Source of the DNA: Streptomyces sp. XY006
GTDB lineage: Bacteria > Actinomycetota > Actinomycetes > Streptomycetales > Streptomycetaceae
DNA: 64,000 nt
Direction: 5' to 3'
Assembly: GCF_002237655.1 (NCBI RefSeq)
Contig: NZ_NOKT01000021.1
Span: 1 to 64,000, forward strand
In this document: in pieces, positions 1 to 9,187 of the stretch
Layout of the letters: each line of letters starts with the position of its first letter
Numbering within the stretch: position 1 is the stretch's first letter
The notes under the pieces: generated by a model
The model's input: only the letters and a program-made list of their open reading frames with translations
The model's database searches: none
Told to the model about the DNA's origin: nothing
Position numbers and translations under genes: made by a program

Positions 1-2316
1 GGCACCGCCGCCGAAGGCACCGCCGGCAGCGAGGGCGCCGCCGTTCTGGCCGGCACCGGCGGCCCGCCGGGCCGCCGCCGCACCGGCCGCGGCCTGCGCT
101 GCGGCCGGACCGCCACCGCCGACCGGCGGCTGGCCGCCCTGCTTGGGCTGGGGCTTCTTGCCGCCCTGGGCGACGTCGACGGGCAGCATGACCAGCGCGG
201 TCGTGCCGCCGGAGTCGGACGGGCGGAGCTGGATGCGGATGCCGTGCCGCTGGGACAGCCGGCCGACCACGAACAGACCCATGCGGCGGGAGACGGAGAC
301 GTCCACCGTCGGGGGAGAGGCTAGCCGCTCGTTGATCGCCGCGAGGTCCTCGGGGGAGAGGCCGATACCGGTGTCGTGGATCTCGATCAGCACCCGGCCG
401 TCGGGCAGGGCGTGACCGGTGACCTTGACCTTGGTCTGCGGCGAGGAGAAGGAGGTCGCGTTCTCCAGCAGCTCGGCGAGCAGGTGCACGAGGTCGTTGA
501 CCACGCGGCCGGCCACTTCGGTGGTCGGCACCGAGGCCAGCTCGATGCGCTCGTACTGCTCCACCTCGGAGGCGGCGGCGCGGAGCACGTCGACCAGCGG
601 GACCGGGCGGGTCCAGCGGCGGCCGGGCTCCTCACCGGCGAGGACGAGGAGGTTCTCGCCGTTACGGCGCATGCGCGTCGCGAGGTGGTCGAGCTTGAAC
701 AGCGAGGACAGCTGGTCCGGGTCGGCCTCGCGGGACTCCAGCTCGGAGATCAGCGACAGCTGGCGCTGGATCAGACCCTGGGAGCGGCGCGAGAGGTTGG
801 TGAACATCGCGTTGACGTTGCCCCGCAGCAGGGCCTGCTCGGCGGCGAGGCGGACCGCCTCGCGGTGCACGTCGTCGAAGGCCGCGGCCACCCGGCCGAT
901 CTCGTCCCGGGAGTGCACACCGACCGACTCCACGGACGTGTCGACGTCCTGCGGGTCGGACTCGGACAGCTGCTTGACCAGCTCGGGCAGACGGTCGGAG
1001 GCGACCTTGGTCGCGGTCTCCTCCAGCCGGCGCAGCGAGCGGATCATGGAGCGGGCCACGACGAAGGCGCCGACCAGGGAGACACCGAGCACGATCAGGA
1101 TCAGCGCACCGGAGATGATCGCGTCGCGCTCGGTGGCGCTGCGCAGCTCACGGGCCTTCTGTTCCATCTCCTCGAGCAGGGTGTGCTCGATGTTCTTCAT
1201 CTGCTGGATCTTGGTGGAGCTGTCGTCCAGCCAGTCGCGGTAGGACCGCTTGTCCTGCTGGGCCAGACCGCTCGCGGAGATCAGGGCGCGGCCGGCGTAG
1301 GTGTCGGTGGCCTTGATCGTGGAGTTGCCGCCGTCCTCGATCGGCTTGAGCAGCTCGGCGGCGGCGTCCTCGCCGTAGATGCTCTTGAAGCTGCGGATCT
1401 CGGAGTTCTGGCTCTCCAGGGCCGACTGGGCGTAGAGCCGGTCGTTCGGGGAGAGCTTGCCGGTCGTGGTGTTGCTGGCCGGCAGGGCCGCGGCGAGGGC
1501 CGCGCGCTGGATCGAGGAGTACTCCTTGGCGGAGGAGAACGCCGCGAGCGCACGCGTGCGCTGGATCATGTCCGGGTTGCTGGTCGCCTCGGCCATGTCC
1601 TGGGAGAGGTCGATCAGGTTCTCGATCAGACGGTGGTACGCCTCGATCGTCTGCGTGGAGTTGCCCTCGGACGCGTAGGCGCCCTTGCGGATCTGCGCCA
1701 GATCGCCGAGCTCACCGGCGATCTGGATGAGGTACTCGCGGACGCCCTTGAGGTTGCCGTCCTTGCTCGCGCTGTCGATCTCCTCGGACGAGTCGAGGAA
1801 GTTGTTCATCGCGCGGTCGGTCTTCTCGCGCAGCCCCTTGACCGTGAAGTCGGTGGCCTTGCCGCCGTGCGCGAGCGGGCCCGCCGACTGGTCGCGCTCC
1901 TCCTGGAGCGCGGCCGACAGCTCGGTGGCCTGCTTGGTCATGTCCGTCAGCAGCTTCATGTTGTCGAGCTGCTGGATGTCGTCCATGGACTGGTTGATAC
2001 GCAGGGCGCCCAGCGAGGTGGCCGCGACCACCGGGAGCGCGAGCAGCGACACCAGTCGGGTGGAGATGCGCCAGTTGCGCAGGGCTATTCGCGGGCCGGG
2101 GCCGGTCGGACCGGCCGGCGGCTTCAGGGCCGGGGCCGGGCCCGCGGGCCCGGAGGGGGCCGACGCGCCGGGGCGCCCCGGGCTCTCACCGCCGTCACCG
2201 GCCGGGCCCGGGTTCTGGGCGTGCTGGGGCGAGGGGCCGCCATTCATGGGGCCAGTCCCGCCGTGCGGCTCCGGCTCCGCCGAAGCGTTGCCATCCCTCT
2301 TGAAACGTCCCTGCAC
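1..2316 (-). CDS. cvnA1: CvnA1-like nitrate/nitrite-sensing-domain sensor histidine kinase (C-terminus cut by window edge)
   Basis: Large membrane sensor kinase of the conservon type, whose HATPase acts with small roadblock, DUF742 and Ras-like GTPase partners in a G-protein-like complex; those partners would lie left of the window. The reverse-strand frame opens with GTG at 2316 and starts VQGRFKRDGN. A Pro/Gly-rich cytoplasmic leader (~1–80) is followed by TM1 (~86–105), a ~290-residue helical extracytoplasmic region of NIT type, TM2 (~395–418, AIISGALILIVLG), a HAMP-like stretch, and a kinase core with N-box ELLENA (~607), G1 DTGIGL (~647) and G2 MGLFVVGRLS (~680). I see no canonical HisKA phospho-acceptor box, as is usual in this family. 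It ends in an Ala/Gly/Pro-rich tail running off base 1. The assignment to conservon 1 rests on the gltX neighbourhood. Confidence 0.85.
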   Translation of the reverse strand, partial: MQGRFKRDGNASAEPEPHGGTGPMNGGPSPQHAQNPGPAGDGGESPGRPGASAPSGPAGPAPALKPPAGPTGPGPRIALRNWRISTRLVSLLALPVVAATSLGALRINQSMDDIQQLDNMKLLTDMTKQATELSAALQEERDQSAGPLAHGGKATDFTVKGLREKTDRAMNNFLDSSEEIDSASKDGNLKGVREYLIQIAGELGDLAQIRKGAYASEGNSTQTIEAYHRLIENLIDLSQDMAEATSNPDMIQRTRALAAFSSAKEYSSIQRAALAAALPASNTTTGKLSPNDRLYAQSALESQNSEIRSFKSIYGEDAAAELLKPIEDGGNSTIKATDTYAGRALISASGLAQQDKRSYRDWLDDSSTKIQQMKNIEHTLLEEMEQKARELRSATERDAIISGALILIVLGVSLVGAFVVARSMIRSLRRLEETATKVASDRLPELVKQLSESDPQDVDTSVESVGVHSRDEIGRVAAAFDDVHREAVRLAAEQALLRGNVNAMFTNLSRRSQGLIQRQLSLISELESREADPDQLSSLFKLDHLATRMRRNGENLLVLAGEEPGRRWTRPVPLVDVLRAAASEVEQYERIELASVPTTEVAGRVVNDLVHLLAELLENATSFSSPQTKVKVTGHALPDGRVLIEIHDTGIGLSPEDLAAINERLASPPTVDVSVSRRMGLFVVGRLSQRHGIRIQLRPSDSGGTTALVMLPVDVAQGGKKPQPKQGGQPPVGGGGPAAAQAAAGAAAARRAAGAGQNGGALAAGGAFGGGA

Positions 2317-2916
2317 TAGCGTCGCAACCTCTGGACCAGGCACCCCGTCGGATGAACGGCGGGGCACGGTGTCGGCGTTCTGGGGACGCCCTGAGTTCGC
2401 CCCCGTGGTGGTCGTGAGTGACCGGCGCTGGTTCCCCCTTCTGGCCGCCACTCGGCGCGTCTGTGCGCCCCCTGTGCGCCGGCTCGATCCCGCGGCGGTC
2501 CGTGGCATTCCAGCACAGCACAGGATCTCCAACAAGGCTCGTAGGCCAGGCCGTGACATAGGTGACACCACGTGAGGGGCGGATCACCGGACGTAGAAAG
2601 GGAGTTCGCCCAATTCGGGCACATGCCCGCGAGTTGCCGAGTGGTGACAGGTGTCCCAGTCGCCATGATCGGGAGCGGAATGAGGGCTTCAGGGGGTCAA
2701 TGTCCGCTTCGTCGCAGTGGGGTGGGGGTCCGTATTGCCCGTTTCGACCCTTGATTCGTGAGGAAACTCACACGCCGATCGTGACCCCTCCGCCATGGGG
2801 CCGGGAATCTGATGTTTAGCCTGACGCTTTACAGAGATGGCAAAACCGACAACCCGCGCCCGAGCGGGGGTCTCGCACCCTCGCGGCGCCCGTCACAGGA
2901 CAGGGTCAAGTAAACA
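2317..2916. other. Intergenic region upstream of cvnA1 and a small peptide gene; no gene seen
   Basis: About 600 bp between two divergently read genes. Open frames here lack a ribosome binding site and recognisable protein content, and overlap on both strands in the way GC-rich shadow frames do. The sequence is less GC-rich than its flanks, which fits a promoter region for both genes. I could not pick a convincing -35/-10 pair. Confidence 0.5.
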
Positions 2917-3108
2917 GTGAAGACGACGACGATGTTCCACAAGATCGCCAACCCGCGGCGCACGACGCTGGCGCACCTCGACGACGCCGACGAACTGCAG
3001 ACGCCGGAACAGCCGGAGCACCGCGTCGAACTGCCGACCCAGACCGCCAACCCCAAGCGCACCGTCCTCATGGAGATCCCCGCCGCGGCCGCCGCTGCCG
3101 CGAAGTGA
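2917..3108 (+). CDS. Small orphan peptide with two ANP(R/K)RT motifs
   Basis: A 63-residue protein starting at GTG 2917. A purine-rich stretch (2896–2906) lies upstream at a rather long spacing. It contains KIANPRRTTL near the N-terminus and QTANPKRTVL near the C-terminus, so ANP(R/K)RT(T/V)L occurs twice, separated by an acidic Glu/Asp/Pro segment. It ends in a polyalanine tail before a terminal Lys. There is no signal peptide, membrane segment or known domain. A long hairpin (3155–3205) follows, so it is probably a monocistronic unit. I do not recognise the family. A regulatory peptide or a modified-peptide precursor is possible but unsupported, as no modification enzyme is adjacent. Confidence 0.6.
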   Translation: MKTTTMFHKIANPRRTTLAHLDDADELQTPEQPEHRVELPTQTANPKRTVLMEIPAAAAAAAK

Positions 3109-3154
3109 CACCAGGACATACGCGCGCCGGCCGCAGGATGCTCACCGCGGCCCG

Positions 3155-3205
3155 GCACGGACTTCGAGGGGCGTCCCCGGACATGGTGACGCCCCTCGTC
3201 CGTGC
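3155..3205 (+). terminator. Long hairpin after the small peptide gene
   Basis: Arms gcacgga + cgaggggcgtc (left) and gacgcccctcg + tccgtgc (right) pair with only a 3-nt bulge on the left arm. There is no T-run, as is common for Streptomyces terminators. It separates the small peptide gene from the FAH gene. Confidence 0.6.
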
Positions 3206-3281
3206 GCACGGCGGGGACACCTCCCCGCGTTAGCCTGGAGCGTCAGACTCCAGTCGCTTCAGTCAAGGGGCCAAGCATCCC

Positions 3282-4058
3282 GTGCGCATCGCCAGATTCT
3301 CCATCGACGGGAACGTCGCCTTCGGCGCCATCGAGGGCGAGAAGCAGGACGAGCTCGTCCTGGACATCATCAAGGGCATCCCGTTCGCGGACTTCGAGCT
3401 CTCCGGGACGAAGGTGCCGGTCGGCAAGGTGAGGCTGCTGCCGCCGGTGCTGCCCAACAAGGTCGTGGCCTTCGGCCGCAACTACGCGGAGCACGCGCGC
3501 GAGCTGGGCAACGAGGTACCCGAGGCCCCCTTCGCCTTCTTCAAGCCGTCCACTTCGGTGATCGGCCCCGGCGACGAGATCCAGTACCCCTCCTTCTCCA
3601 CCGAGGTGCACCACGAGGCCGAGCTGGCCGTGGTCATCGGCCGGATGTGCCGCGAGGTCCCACGCGAACGCGTCAAGGACGTGATCTTCGGCTACACCTG
3701 CGCCAACGACGTCACCGCCCGCGACGTCCAGAAGCGCGAGAAGCAGTGGGCCAGGGCCAAGGGCTTCGACACCGCCTGCCCGCTCGGCCCCTGGGTGGAG
3801 ACCGACCTCGACCCCTCCGACCTGACCATCCAGCTCACGGTCAACGGCCAGCAGCGCCAGCTCGGCCGCACCAGCGAGATGATCCACTCCGTCGAGGACC
3901 TGATCGTCAACATCTCCGAGGCCATGACGCTGCTCCCCGGCGACGTGATCCTCACGGGCACCCCGGCTGGGGTCGGCCCCCTGAACGTCGGCGACGAGGT
4001 CGCCGTCACCATCGAAGGCATCGGCACTCTCACCAACAAGGTTGTCAAGCGTGGCTAG
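3282..4058 (+). CDS. Fumarylacetoacetate hydrolase (FAH) family protein
   Basis: A 258-residue member of the FAH fold, which covers C–C hydrolases, decarboxylases and tautomerases acting on 2-oxo acids. The metal site is visible as HHEAELAV (E112, E114) and ANDVTARD (D143), followed by the KGFDTACPLGPW substrate loop (~160–171) and the C-terminal LTGTPAGVG motif. Start is GTG 3282 with aagggg upstream. The last codons overlap the gltX start, so the two genes are co-transcribed and probably translationally coupled. The exact substrate cannot be read from sequence; actinobacterial copies next to gltX are generally annotated only to family level. Soluble, cytoplasmic. Confidence 0.9.
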   Translation: MRIARFSIDGNVAFGAIEGEKQDELVLDIIKGIPFADFELSGTKVPVGKVRLLPPVLPNKVVAFGRNYAEHARELGNEVPEAPFAFFKPSTSVIGPGDEIQYPSFSTEVHHEAELAVVIGRMCREVPRERVKDVIFGYTCANDVTARDVQKREKQWARAKGFDTACPLGPWVETDLDPSDLTIQLTVNGQQRQLGRTSEMIHSVEDLIVNISEAMTLLPGDVILTGTPAGVGPLNVGDEVAVTIEGIGTLTNKVVKRG

Positions 4059-5535
4059 CGCATCCGCCCCAGCAGTCCGTGTCCGTTTCTGCCCGTCGCC
4101 CACCGGCAACCCCCACGTGGGCCTGGTGCGCACCGCCCTGTTCAACTGGGCGTTCGCCAAGCACCACCAGGGCACTCTGGTCTTCCGCATCGAGGACACC
4201 GACGCGGCCCGCGACTCCGAGGAGTCGTACACCCAGCTGCTCGACTCGATGCGCTGGCTGGGCTTCGACTGGGACGAGGGCCCCGAGGTCGGCGGCCCGC
4301 ACGCGCCCTACCGCCAGTCGCAGCGCATGGACCTGTACAAGGACGTCGCCGCCAAGCTGCTCGACGCCGGCCACGCCTACCACTGCTACTGCTCCCAGGA
4401 GGAGCTGGACACCCGCCGCGAGGCCGCCCGCGCCGCCGGCAAGCCCTCCGGCTACGACGGCCACTGCCGCGACCTGTCCGCCGCGCAGGTCGAGGAGTAC
4501 AAGGCCCAGGGCCGCGAGCCGATCGTCCGCTTCCGGATGCCCGACGAGACGATCACCTTCACCGACCTCGTCCGCGGCGAGCTGACCTTCACCCCGGAGA
4601 ACGTCCCGGACTACGGCATCGTCCGCGCCAACGGCGCCCCGCTGTACACCCTGGTCAACCCGGTCGACGACGCCCTGATGGAGATCACCCACGTCCTGCG
4701 CGGCGAGGACCTGCTCTCCTCCACCCCCCGCCAGATCGCCCTGTACAAGGCGCTGATCGAGCTGGGCATCGCCAAGGAGATCCCGTCCTTCGGCCACCTG
4801 CCGTACGTGATGGGCGAGGGCAACAAGAAGCTCTCCAAGCGCGACCCGCAGTCCAGCCTGAACCTCTACCGCGAGCGCGGCTTCCTCCCCGAGGGCCTGC
4901 TCAACTACCTCTCGCTGCTCGGCTGGTCCCTCTCGGCCGACCAGGACGTCTTCACCATCGACGAGATGGTCGCCGCGTTCGACATCTCCGACGTGAACCC
5001 GAACCCGGCGCGCTTCGACCTCAAGAAGTGCGAGGCGATCAACGGCGACCACATCCGCATGCTCGACGTGAAGGACTTCACGGAGCGCTGCCGCCCCTGG
5101 CTGCAGGCGCCGTTCGCCCCCTGGGCCCCGGAGGCCTTCGACGAGGCGAAGTGGCAGGCCATCGCCCCGCACGCGCAGACCCGGCTGAAGGTCCTGTCGG
5201 AGATCACCGACAACGTCGACTTCCTGTTCCTGCCGGAGCCGGCCGAGGACGAGGCCTCCTGGAACAAGGCCATGAAGGAGGGCTCCGACGCCCTGCTGCG
5301 CACGGCCCGCGAGAAGCTGGAGGCCGCCGACTGGACCTCCGCCGAGTCGCTCATGGAGGCCGTCCTGGCCGCCGGTGAGGCCCACGGCCTCAAGCTCGGC
5401 AAGGCCCAGGCGCCGGTCCGCGTCGCCGTCACCGGCCGTACGGTCGGCCTGCCGCTGTTCGAGTCCCTGGAGGTCCTGGGCAAGGAGAAGACCCTGGCCC
5501 GGATCGACGCGGCGCTGGCGAAGCTGGCCGCGTAA
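4051..5535 (+). CDS. gltX: Glutamyl-tRNA synthetase
   Basis: Class I aminoacyl-tRNA synthetase charging tRNA-Glu (and in actinobacteria probably also tRNA-Gln, for later transamidation). The Rossmann signature PSPTGNPHVG is at residues ~15–24 and KLSKR (the KMSKS equivalent) at ~260–264, with the helical anticodon-binding region after ~330. Length 494 aa is normal for a bacterial GluRS. I chose GTG 4051, which gives an N-terminus VASASAPAVRVRF and an 8-bp overlap with the preceding FAH gene; an upstream in-frame TTG at 4042 is less likely. Two of its probable substrates, tRNA-Gln and tRNA-Glu, are encoded 3.5 kb downstream. Confidence 0.97.
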   Translation: MASASAPAVRVRFCPSPTGNPHVGLVRTALFNWAFAKHHQGTLVFRIEDTDAARDSEESYTQLLDSMRWLGFDWDEGPEVGGPHAPYRQSQRMDLYKDVAAKLLDAGHAYHCYCSQEELDTRREAARAAGKPSGYDGHCRDLSAAQVEEYKAQGREPIVRFRMPDETITFTDLVRGELTFTPENVPDYGIVRANGAPLYTLVNPVDDALMEITHVLRGEDLLSSTPRQIALYKALIELGIAKEIPSFGHLPYVMGEGNKKLSKRDPQSSLNLYRERGFLPEGLLNYLSLLGWSLSADQDVFTIDEMVAAFDISDVNPNPARFDLKKCEAINGDHIRMLDVKDFTERCRPWLQAPFAPWAPEAFDEAKWQAIAPHAQTRLKVLSEITDNVDFLFLPEPAEDEASWNKAMKEGSDALLRTAREKLEAADWTSAESLMEAVLAAGEAHGLKLGKAQAPVRVAVTGRTVGLPLFESLEVLGKEKTLARIDAALAKLAA

Positions 5536-5546
5536 CCACACGGTTC

Positions 5547-5585
5547 CGGCGAGGGCGGCGTCCGGTTCGGGCGCCGCCCTCGCCG
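5547..5585 (+). terminator. gltX terminator
   Basis: Perfect 14-bp stem cggcgagggcggcg / cgccgccctcgccg with a 12-nt loop directly after the gltX stop codon. Confidence 0.8.
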
Positions 5586-5705
5586 TGTCCGCCCAGTCGT
5601 CACCCGGAGTTCACCGTTCCGGCCGACTCCCGTCCGCGGCCGGGACGTTGGATGCCCCCTGTGCGCACGGTGCGCGTGTGCGCCCTGGTCCAGGGGGAGA
5701 GGAAC

Positions 5706-7919
5706 ATGAGCCGTTCACGAAGACTCGTCTACACGGCCGTCGGCGGGGTGCTGGCCCTGTCCTGCACGGTGCCGACCGCACCCGCGCAGGCCGCCGCGGC
5801 GGCGGGAGAACCGGTCGGCACGGTCCGGCTCGTCACGGAGAAACGCGTGACCGTCGACTACCCGTGGGCCGGGGCCTCCGGCTTCCAGTACCGGCCCGGG
5901 ACCGGCTCGGTCACCACGGTGGACTACCCCGACACGGTCCCGCCCGCCCACGCCGGCCCCGACGACCTGGCGAGCGGCACCGACGTCATGACCACCCGCG
6001 ACGGGCAGAAGGTCGTGCAGCGGCACCGCTCCACCGGGGTGACCGCCACCGTCACCCTCCCCGCCGACCAGGCCTACCGGGCCGCCGTCGGCTGGAGCGT
6101 GCTGACCCTGGACTCCACCGGAGCCCTGCACGTCCTGCGCGCCGCCGACGGCACGGTCACCGCCGACACCCCTGTCACCGGTTTCCCCGCGGGCGCCCGG
6201 CCCGTCGTCTACCGCACCGGCGGCTCGGTCACCCGCCTGGCGATCGTCTACGCGCTGGACGGCAGGACCTCCGTGGGCCTGGTCGACCTCGCCGACGGCA
6301 CTTTCCGCACCTACGTCACCGGCGACGAGGCCACCCCGGAGCTCGCCTTCAACGACCGCTGGCTCGTCGCCGACTGGAAGGCGATCCGGGTGGACTCCGA
6401 GCCCGGCACCCAGCCCACCGCCCTCACCAGGACCGGTGAGCGGCTCGAAGCGGTCGTGGGCGACCGGCTCCTGCTCGGCAACCCGGACTTCGTCCTGGGC
6501 GGCACCGAGGCGGCCCTGACCGCACGCTCCCTCGCCACCGGAGCCAGGGACACCGTGCTGACCTCGTCGTTCGGCGGGATCGGCCCGACGCCGGACGGCG
6601 GCGCCCTGGCCACCGCTGGTCCCTCCAGCCTCGACTGGAACATCCACCGCATCCGCCTCGACGGCAACGGTGGCCTCACCACCACGGAGGTCGCCCGGGT
6701 CCCCGCCGCCGCGACCGCCGTCCAGGGACTGGCCGTCGGCGCCGGCGAGTTGCTCCTGCACGGCGCCACCCCGGGCGCCTCGCTCCGCTACAGCGGCTTC
6801 CCGCTGGACGCCACCGGCCGGCCCACCGGCCCCCAGACCCCGCGCAGTCCGGCACTGGCCGCCCCCACCTGCCTCGGCGGCGACGCCGCCTGCCCCCAGC
6901 TGGAGGCCCTGGGCGACGGCCGCGTCAGCCACCTGCACACCGACGCGAACGGGGAGGAGTCCGTGGTGAACACCGGCCTCGACACCACCACCCTCCTCAC
7001 CGCGCCCACCGACGGCGACTCCGGCGGCCGCATCGCCGGCGGCACCGGCCGCTACGTGCTCTACAACGGCGGCTCCGGCAGACAGCGGGTCGTCGACTTC
7101 CCGCGCGGCGCCACCAACGGAACGACCGTGCTCACCCGCGACCGCACCGCCGCCGCGGTGTGGGGCCAGACCCTGTGGACCCCGGGCAGCACCCAGGGGA
7201 CGGCCACCGGCCGCAACCTGAAGACGGGCACGACCACCACCGTCACCACCGGCGCCCCCTGCACCCCGACCGACCTGCAAGCCGTCAACACCTGGCTCTA
7301 CTGGACCTGCGGCACCACCGCCGGCGTCCTCGACCGCGCCACGAACCGCAGGATCACGGTCCCGGCCGACCACGGCCCGGCCCGCCTCGCCGACGGCTTC
7401 CTGCTCCGCGAGAACCGCACCACCCACGAGCTGCTGCTCACCGACTTCCACACCGGCACGGCCACCACCCGCGCCCTGGTCAAGCTGCCCGCCACGGACC
7501 AGAACACCGGCGGCAGCAACGGCCGCTGGGCCGTCGACCGCTTCGGCGGCCACATCGCCCACCTCAACGGCACGTACGGCGAGGTCTCCATCGTCCCCGC
7601 CGGCGTCCCCACCTCGCCGCTGGCGCAGATGGAGGCCCAGGTCTACTCGCCGTCCGTGATCGGCACGTCGTTCCCCTGGTCACCGGTGTGGCAGCTGAAC
7701 AAGCCGTCCACCTGGACCCTGACCCTGGCCAACGCCTCCGGCACGGTCGTGCGCACCCTGACCGGCGCCTCCACGGGGGCCGCCGTGCGCCCCGCCTGGG
7801 ACGGCAGAACCGACTCGGGCGGCGCCACGAGCGGCACCCACACCTGGAAGCTCACCGCCCACCCCCGCGACGGCCAGGGCCCGGACCTCACGCTCTCCGG
7901 CACCATGACCCTGGGCTGA
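5706..7919 (+). CDS. Large secreted protein with C-terminal FlgD-Ig-like domain
   Basis: A 737-residue exported protein of unknown function. Start ATG 5706 is preceded by a strong site (gggggagagg). The signal peptide has a basic MSRSRRL start, a hydrophobic core and a probable cleavage after APAQA (~29). The body is a series of short beta-rich segments with repeated 'LVDLADGTFRTY'-like and 'TGARDTVL'-like strands, suggestive of a beta-propeller; this is inference. The last ~70 residues (TWTLTLANASGTVVRTLTG … WDGRTDSGG … GTHTWKLTA) match the FlgD-type immunoglobulin fold seen at the ends of secreted bacterial proteins. No catalytic motif is evident. It follows the gltX terminator and is probably transcribed alone. 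Confidence 0.85.
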   Translation: MSRSRRLVYTAVGGVLALSCTVPTAPAQAAAAAGEPVGTVRLVTEKRVTVDYPWAGASGFQYRPGTGSVTTVDYPDTVPPAHAGPDDLASGTDVMTTRDGQKVVQRHRSTGVTATVTLPADQAYRAAVGWSVLTLDSTGALHVLRAADGTVTADTPVTGFPAGARPVVYRTGGSVTRLAIVYALDGRTSVGLVDLADGTFRTYVTGDEATPELAFNDRWLVADWKAIRVDSEPGTQPTALTRTGERLEAVVGDRLLLGNPDFVLGGTEAALTARSLATGARDTVLTSSFGGIGPTPDGGALATAGPSSLDWNIHRIRLDGNGGLTTTEVARVPAAATAVQGLAVGAGELLLHGATPGASLRYSGFPLDATGRPTGPQTPRSPALAAPTCLGGDAACPQLEALGDGRVSHLHTDANGEESVVNTGLDTTTLLTAPTDGDSGGRIAGGTGRYVLYNGGSGRQRVVDFPRGATNGTTVLTRDRTAAAVWGQTLWTPGSTQGTATGRNLKTGTTTTVTTGAPCTPTDLQAVNTWLYWTCGTTAGVLDRATNRRITVPADHGPARLADGFLLRENRTTHELLLTDFHTGTATTRALVKLPATDQNTGGSNGRWAVDRFGGHIAHLNGTYGEVSIVPAGVPTSPLAQMEAQVYSPSVIGTSFPWSPVWQLNKPSTWTLTLANASGTVVRTLTGASTGAAVRPAWDGRTDSGGATSGTHTWKLTAHPRDGQGPDLTLSGTMTLG

Positions 7920-7948
7920 GAGCGGGCCGCCGCGGGTACGGTCGGACC

Positions 7949-8680
7949 ATGAGCATCCGCGCCGTGGTCTGGGACGTCGACGACACCCTCTTCGACTACA
8001 CCACCGCCGACCGCCTCGGCATGCGCGCCCACCTGACGGCCGAGGGCCTGCTCGACGACCGCGAGACCGTCGAGCAGGCCCTCGCCCGCTGGCGGGAGGT
8101 CACCGGCCGGCAGTGGGCCCGCTTCGCGGCCGGCGAGGCCACCTGGGAGGCCCAGCGCCGCGACCGCGTACGGGTGTTCCTGGACCGGGACCTCACCGAC
8201 GACGAGGCCGACGCCTGGTACCGGCGGTACATCACCCACTACGAGGCGGCCTGGGCGCTCTTCCCGGACGTCCTGCCCGTCCTCGACGCCCTCGCCGCCA
8301 GCCACCGGCACGCCGTGCTCTCCAACTCCAGCCTCCAGGTCCAGGACCGCAAGCTGCGCGCCCTCGGCGTCCACGACCGCTTCGAGACGATCCTGTGCGC
8401 GGCGGAACTGGGCATCTCCAAACCGGAGGCCGGCGCGTTCCTCGCCGCCTGCGAATTCCTCGGCCTGCCACCCCACCAGGTCGCCTACGTCGGCGACCAC
8501 CCGGAGATCGACGGACGGGGCGCCGCCGACGCCGGCCTGCTGTCGGTGTGGATCGACCGCGGCGGTGTGTACGCCACGATCGAACCGCCCGTCGGCCCGC
8601 ACCGCATCGCCTCCCTCGCCGAACTGCCGTCTCTGCTCGGCGCGGATACTCGTTTTGGAGCCCCGTCCACCTTCGGGTAA
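7949..8680 (+). CDS. HAD-superfamily hydrolase
   Basis: A 243-residue haloacid-dehalogenase-type phosphohydrolase. Motif I is DVDDTLF (nucleophile D9, acid/base D11), motif II VLSNSS (~124–129), motif III Lys in GISKPEAG (~158), and motif IV GDHPEIDGRGA (~184–194). A helical cap of C1 type lies between motifs I and II (~16–100). The layout resembles YjjG/HAD-IA nucleotide or sugar-phosphate phosphatases, but the substrate cannot be told. Start ATG 7949 is 30 bp after the secreted-protein stop. The stop lies about 90 bp before the first tRNA gene. Confidence 0.92.
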   Translation: MSIRAVVWDVDDTLFDYTTADRLGMRAHLTAEGLLDDRETVEQALARWREVTGRQWARFAAGEATWEAQRRDRVRVFLDRDLTDDEADAWYRRYITHYEAAWALFPDVLPVLDALAASHRHAVLSNSSLQVQDRKLRALGVHDRFETILCAAELGISKPEAGAFLAACEFLGLPPHQVAYVGDHPEIDGRGAADAGLLSVWIDRGGVYATIEPPVGPHRIASLAELPSLLGADTRFGAPSTFG

Positions 8681-8770
8681 TGTTCTTCCTGCGCCGCGGG
8701 GAGCGGGCCGGAAGGCACAAGCCCCAGGCGCACTACTAGAACAAGATCCCCTCAGGGGCTTGCGTTCCAG

Positions 8771-8842
8771 TGGCCTATGGTGTAATTGGCAGCACGACTG
8801 ATTCTGGTTCAGTTAGTCTTGGTTCGAGTCCAGGTAGGCCAG
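8771..8842 (+). tRNA. tRNA-Gln (CTG)
   Basis: 72-nt cloverleaf. Acceptor stem tggccta/taggcca, anticodon stem ACTGA/TCAGT with loop TTCTGGT giving anticodon CTG at 8804–8806, T-arm ttggttcgagtccag. CCA is not encoded. First gene of a five-tRNA array. Confidence 0.96.
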
Positions 8843-8882
8843 CTCGCAGAGCTCATCTGCGCCAGCGGATTCCGATCCGCAA

Positions 8883-8955
8883 GCCCCCGTTGTGTAGCGG
8901 CCTAGCACGCTGCCCTCTCAAGGCAGTAGCGCCGGTTCGAATCCGGTCGGGGGTA
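8883..8955 (+). tRNA. tRNA-Glu (CTC), copy 1
   Basis: 73-nt cloverleaf. Acceptor gcccccg/cgggggt, anticodon stem CTGCC/GGCAG, anticodon CTC at 8917–8919, T-arm gccggttcgaatccggt. It differs from copies 2 and 3 by a compensated pair in the anticodon stem (CTGCC/GGCAG versus CCGCC/GGCGG). Confidence 0.96.
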
Positions 8956-8994
8956 CTGGTTCCGGACGATCGACGATCATCCAGAGCTGCTAGG

Positions 8995-9067
8995 GCCCCC
9001 GTTGTGTAGCGGCCTAGCACGCCGCCCTCTCAAGGCGGTAGCGCCGGTTCGAATCCGGTCGGGGGTA
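8995..9067 (+). tRNA. tRNA-Glu (CTC), copy 2
   Basis: 73-nt cloverleaf with anticodon stem CCGCC/GGCGG and anticodon CTC; identical by eye to copy 3. Confidence 0.96.
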
Positions 9068-9087
9068 CTGACTGGTCTAAACCACAT

Positions 9088-9159
9088 TGGTCTATGGTGT
9101 AATTGGCAGCACGACTGATTCTGGTTCAGTTAGTCTTGGTTCGAGTCCAGGTAGACCAG
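9088..9159 (+). tRNA. tRNA-Gln (CTG), copy 2
   Basis: 72-nt cloverleaf. It differs from the first tRNA-Gln by one compensated acceptor pair (tggtcta/tagacca versus tggccta/taggcca). Anticodon CTG. Confidence 0.96.
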
Positions 9160-9187
9160 CTCGGACCTGCGGAAACGCAGGATCCAC

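Noticed and set aside
376..2319. 647-codon open frame on the + strand opposite the CvnA1-like kinase
   Set aside because: High-GC shadow: the reverse frame has clear membrane and HATPase motifs, whereas this one is His/Gly/Leu-rich with no domain.
5715..7562. 615-codon open frame opposite the secreted protein
   Set aside because: Gly/Ala/Val-rich antisense shadow; the + strand gene has a signal peptide and a strong ribosome binding site.
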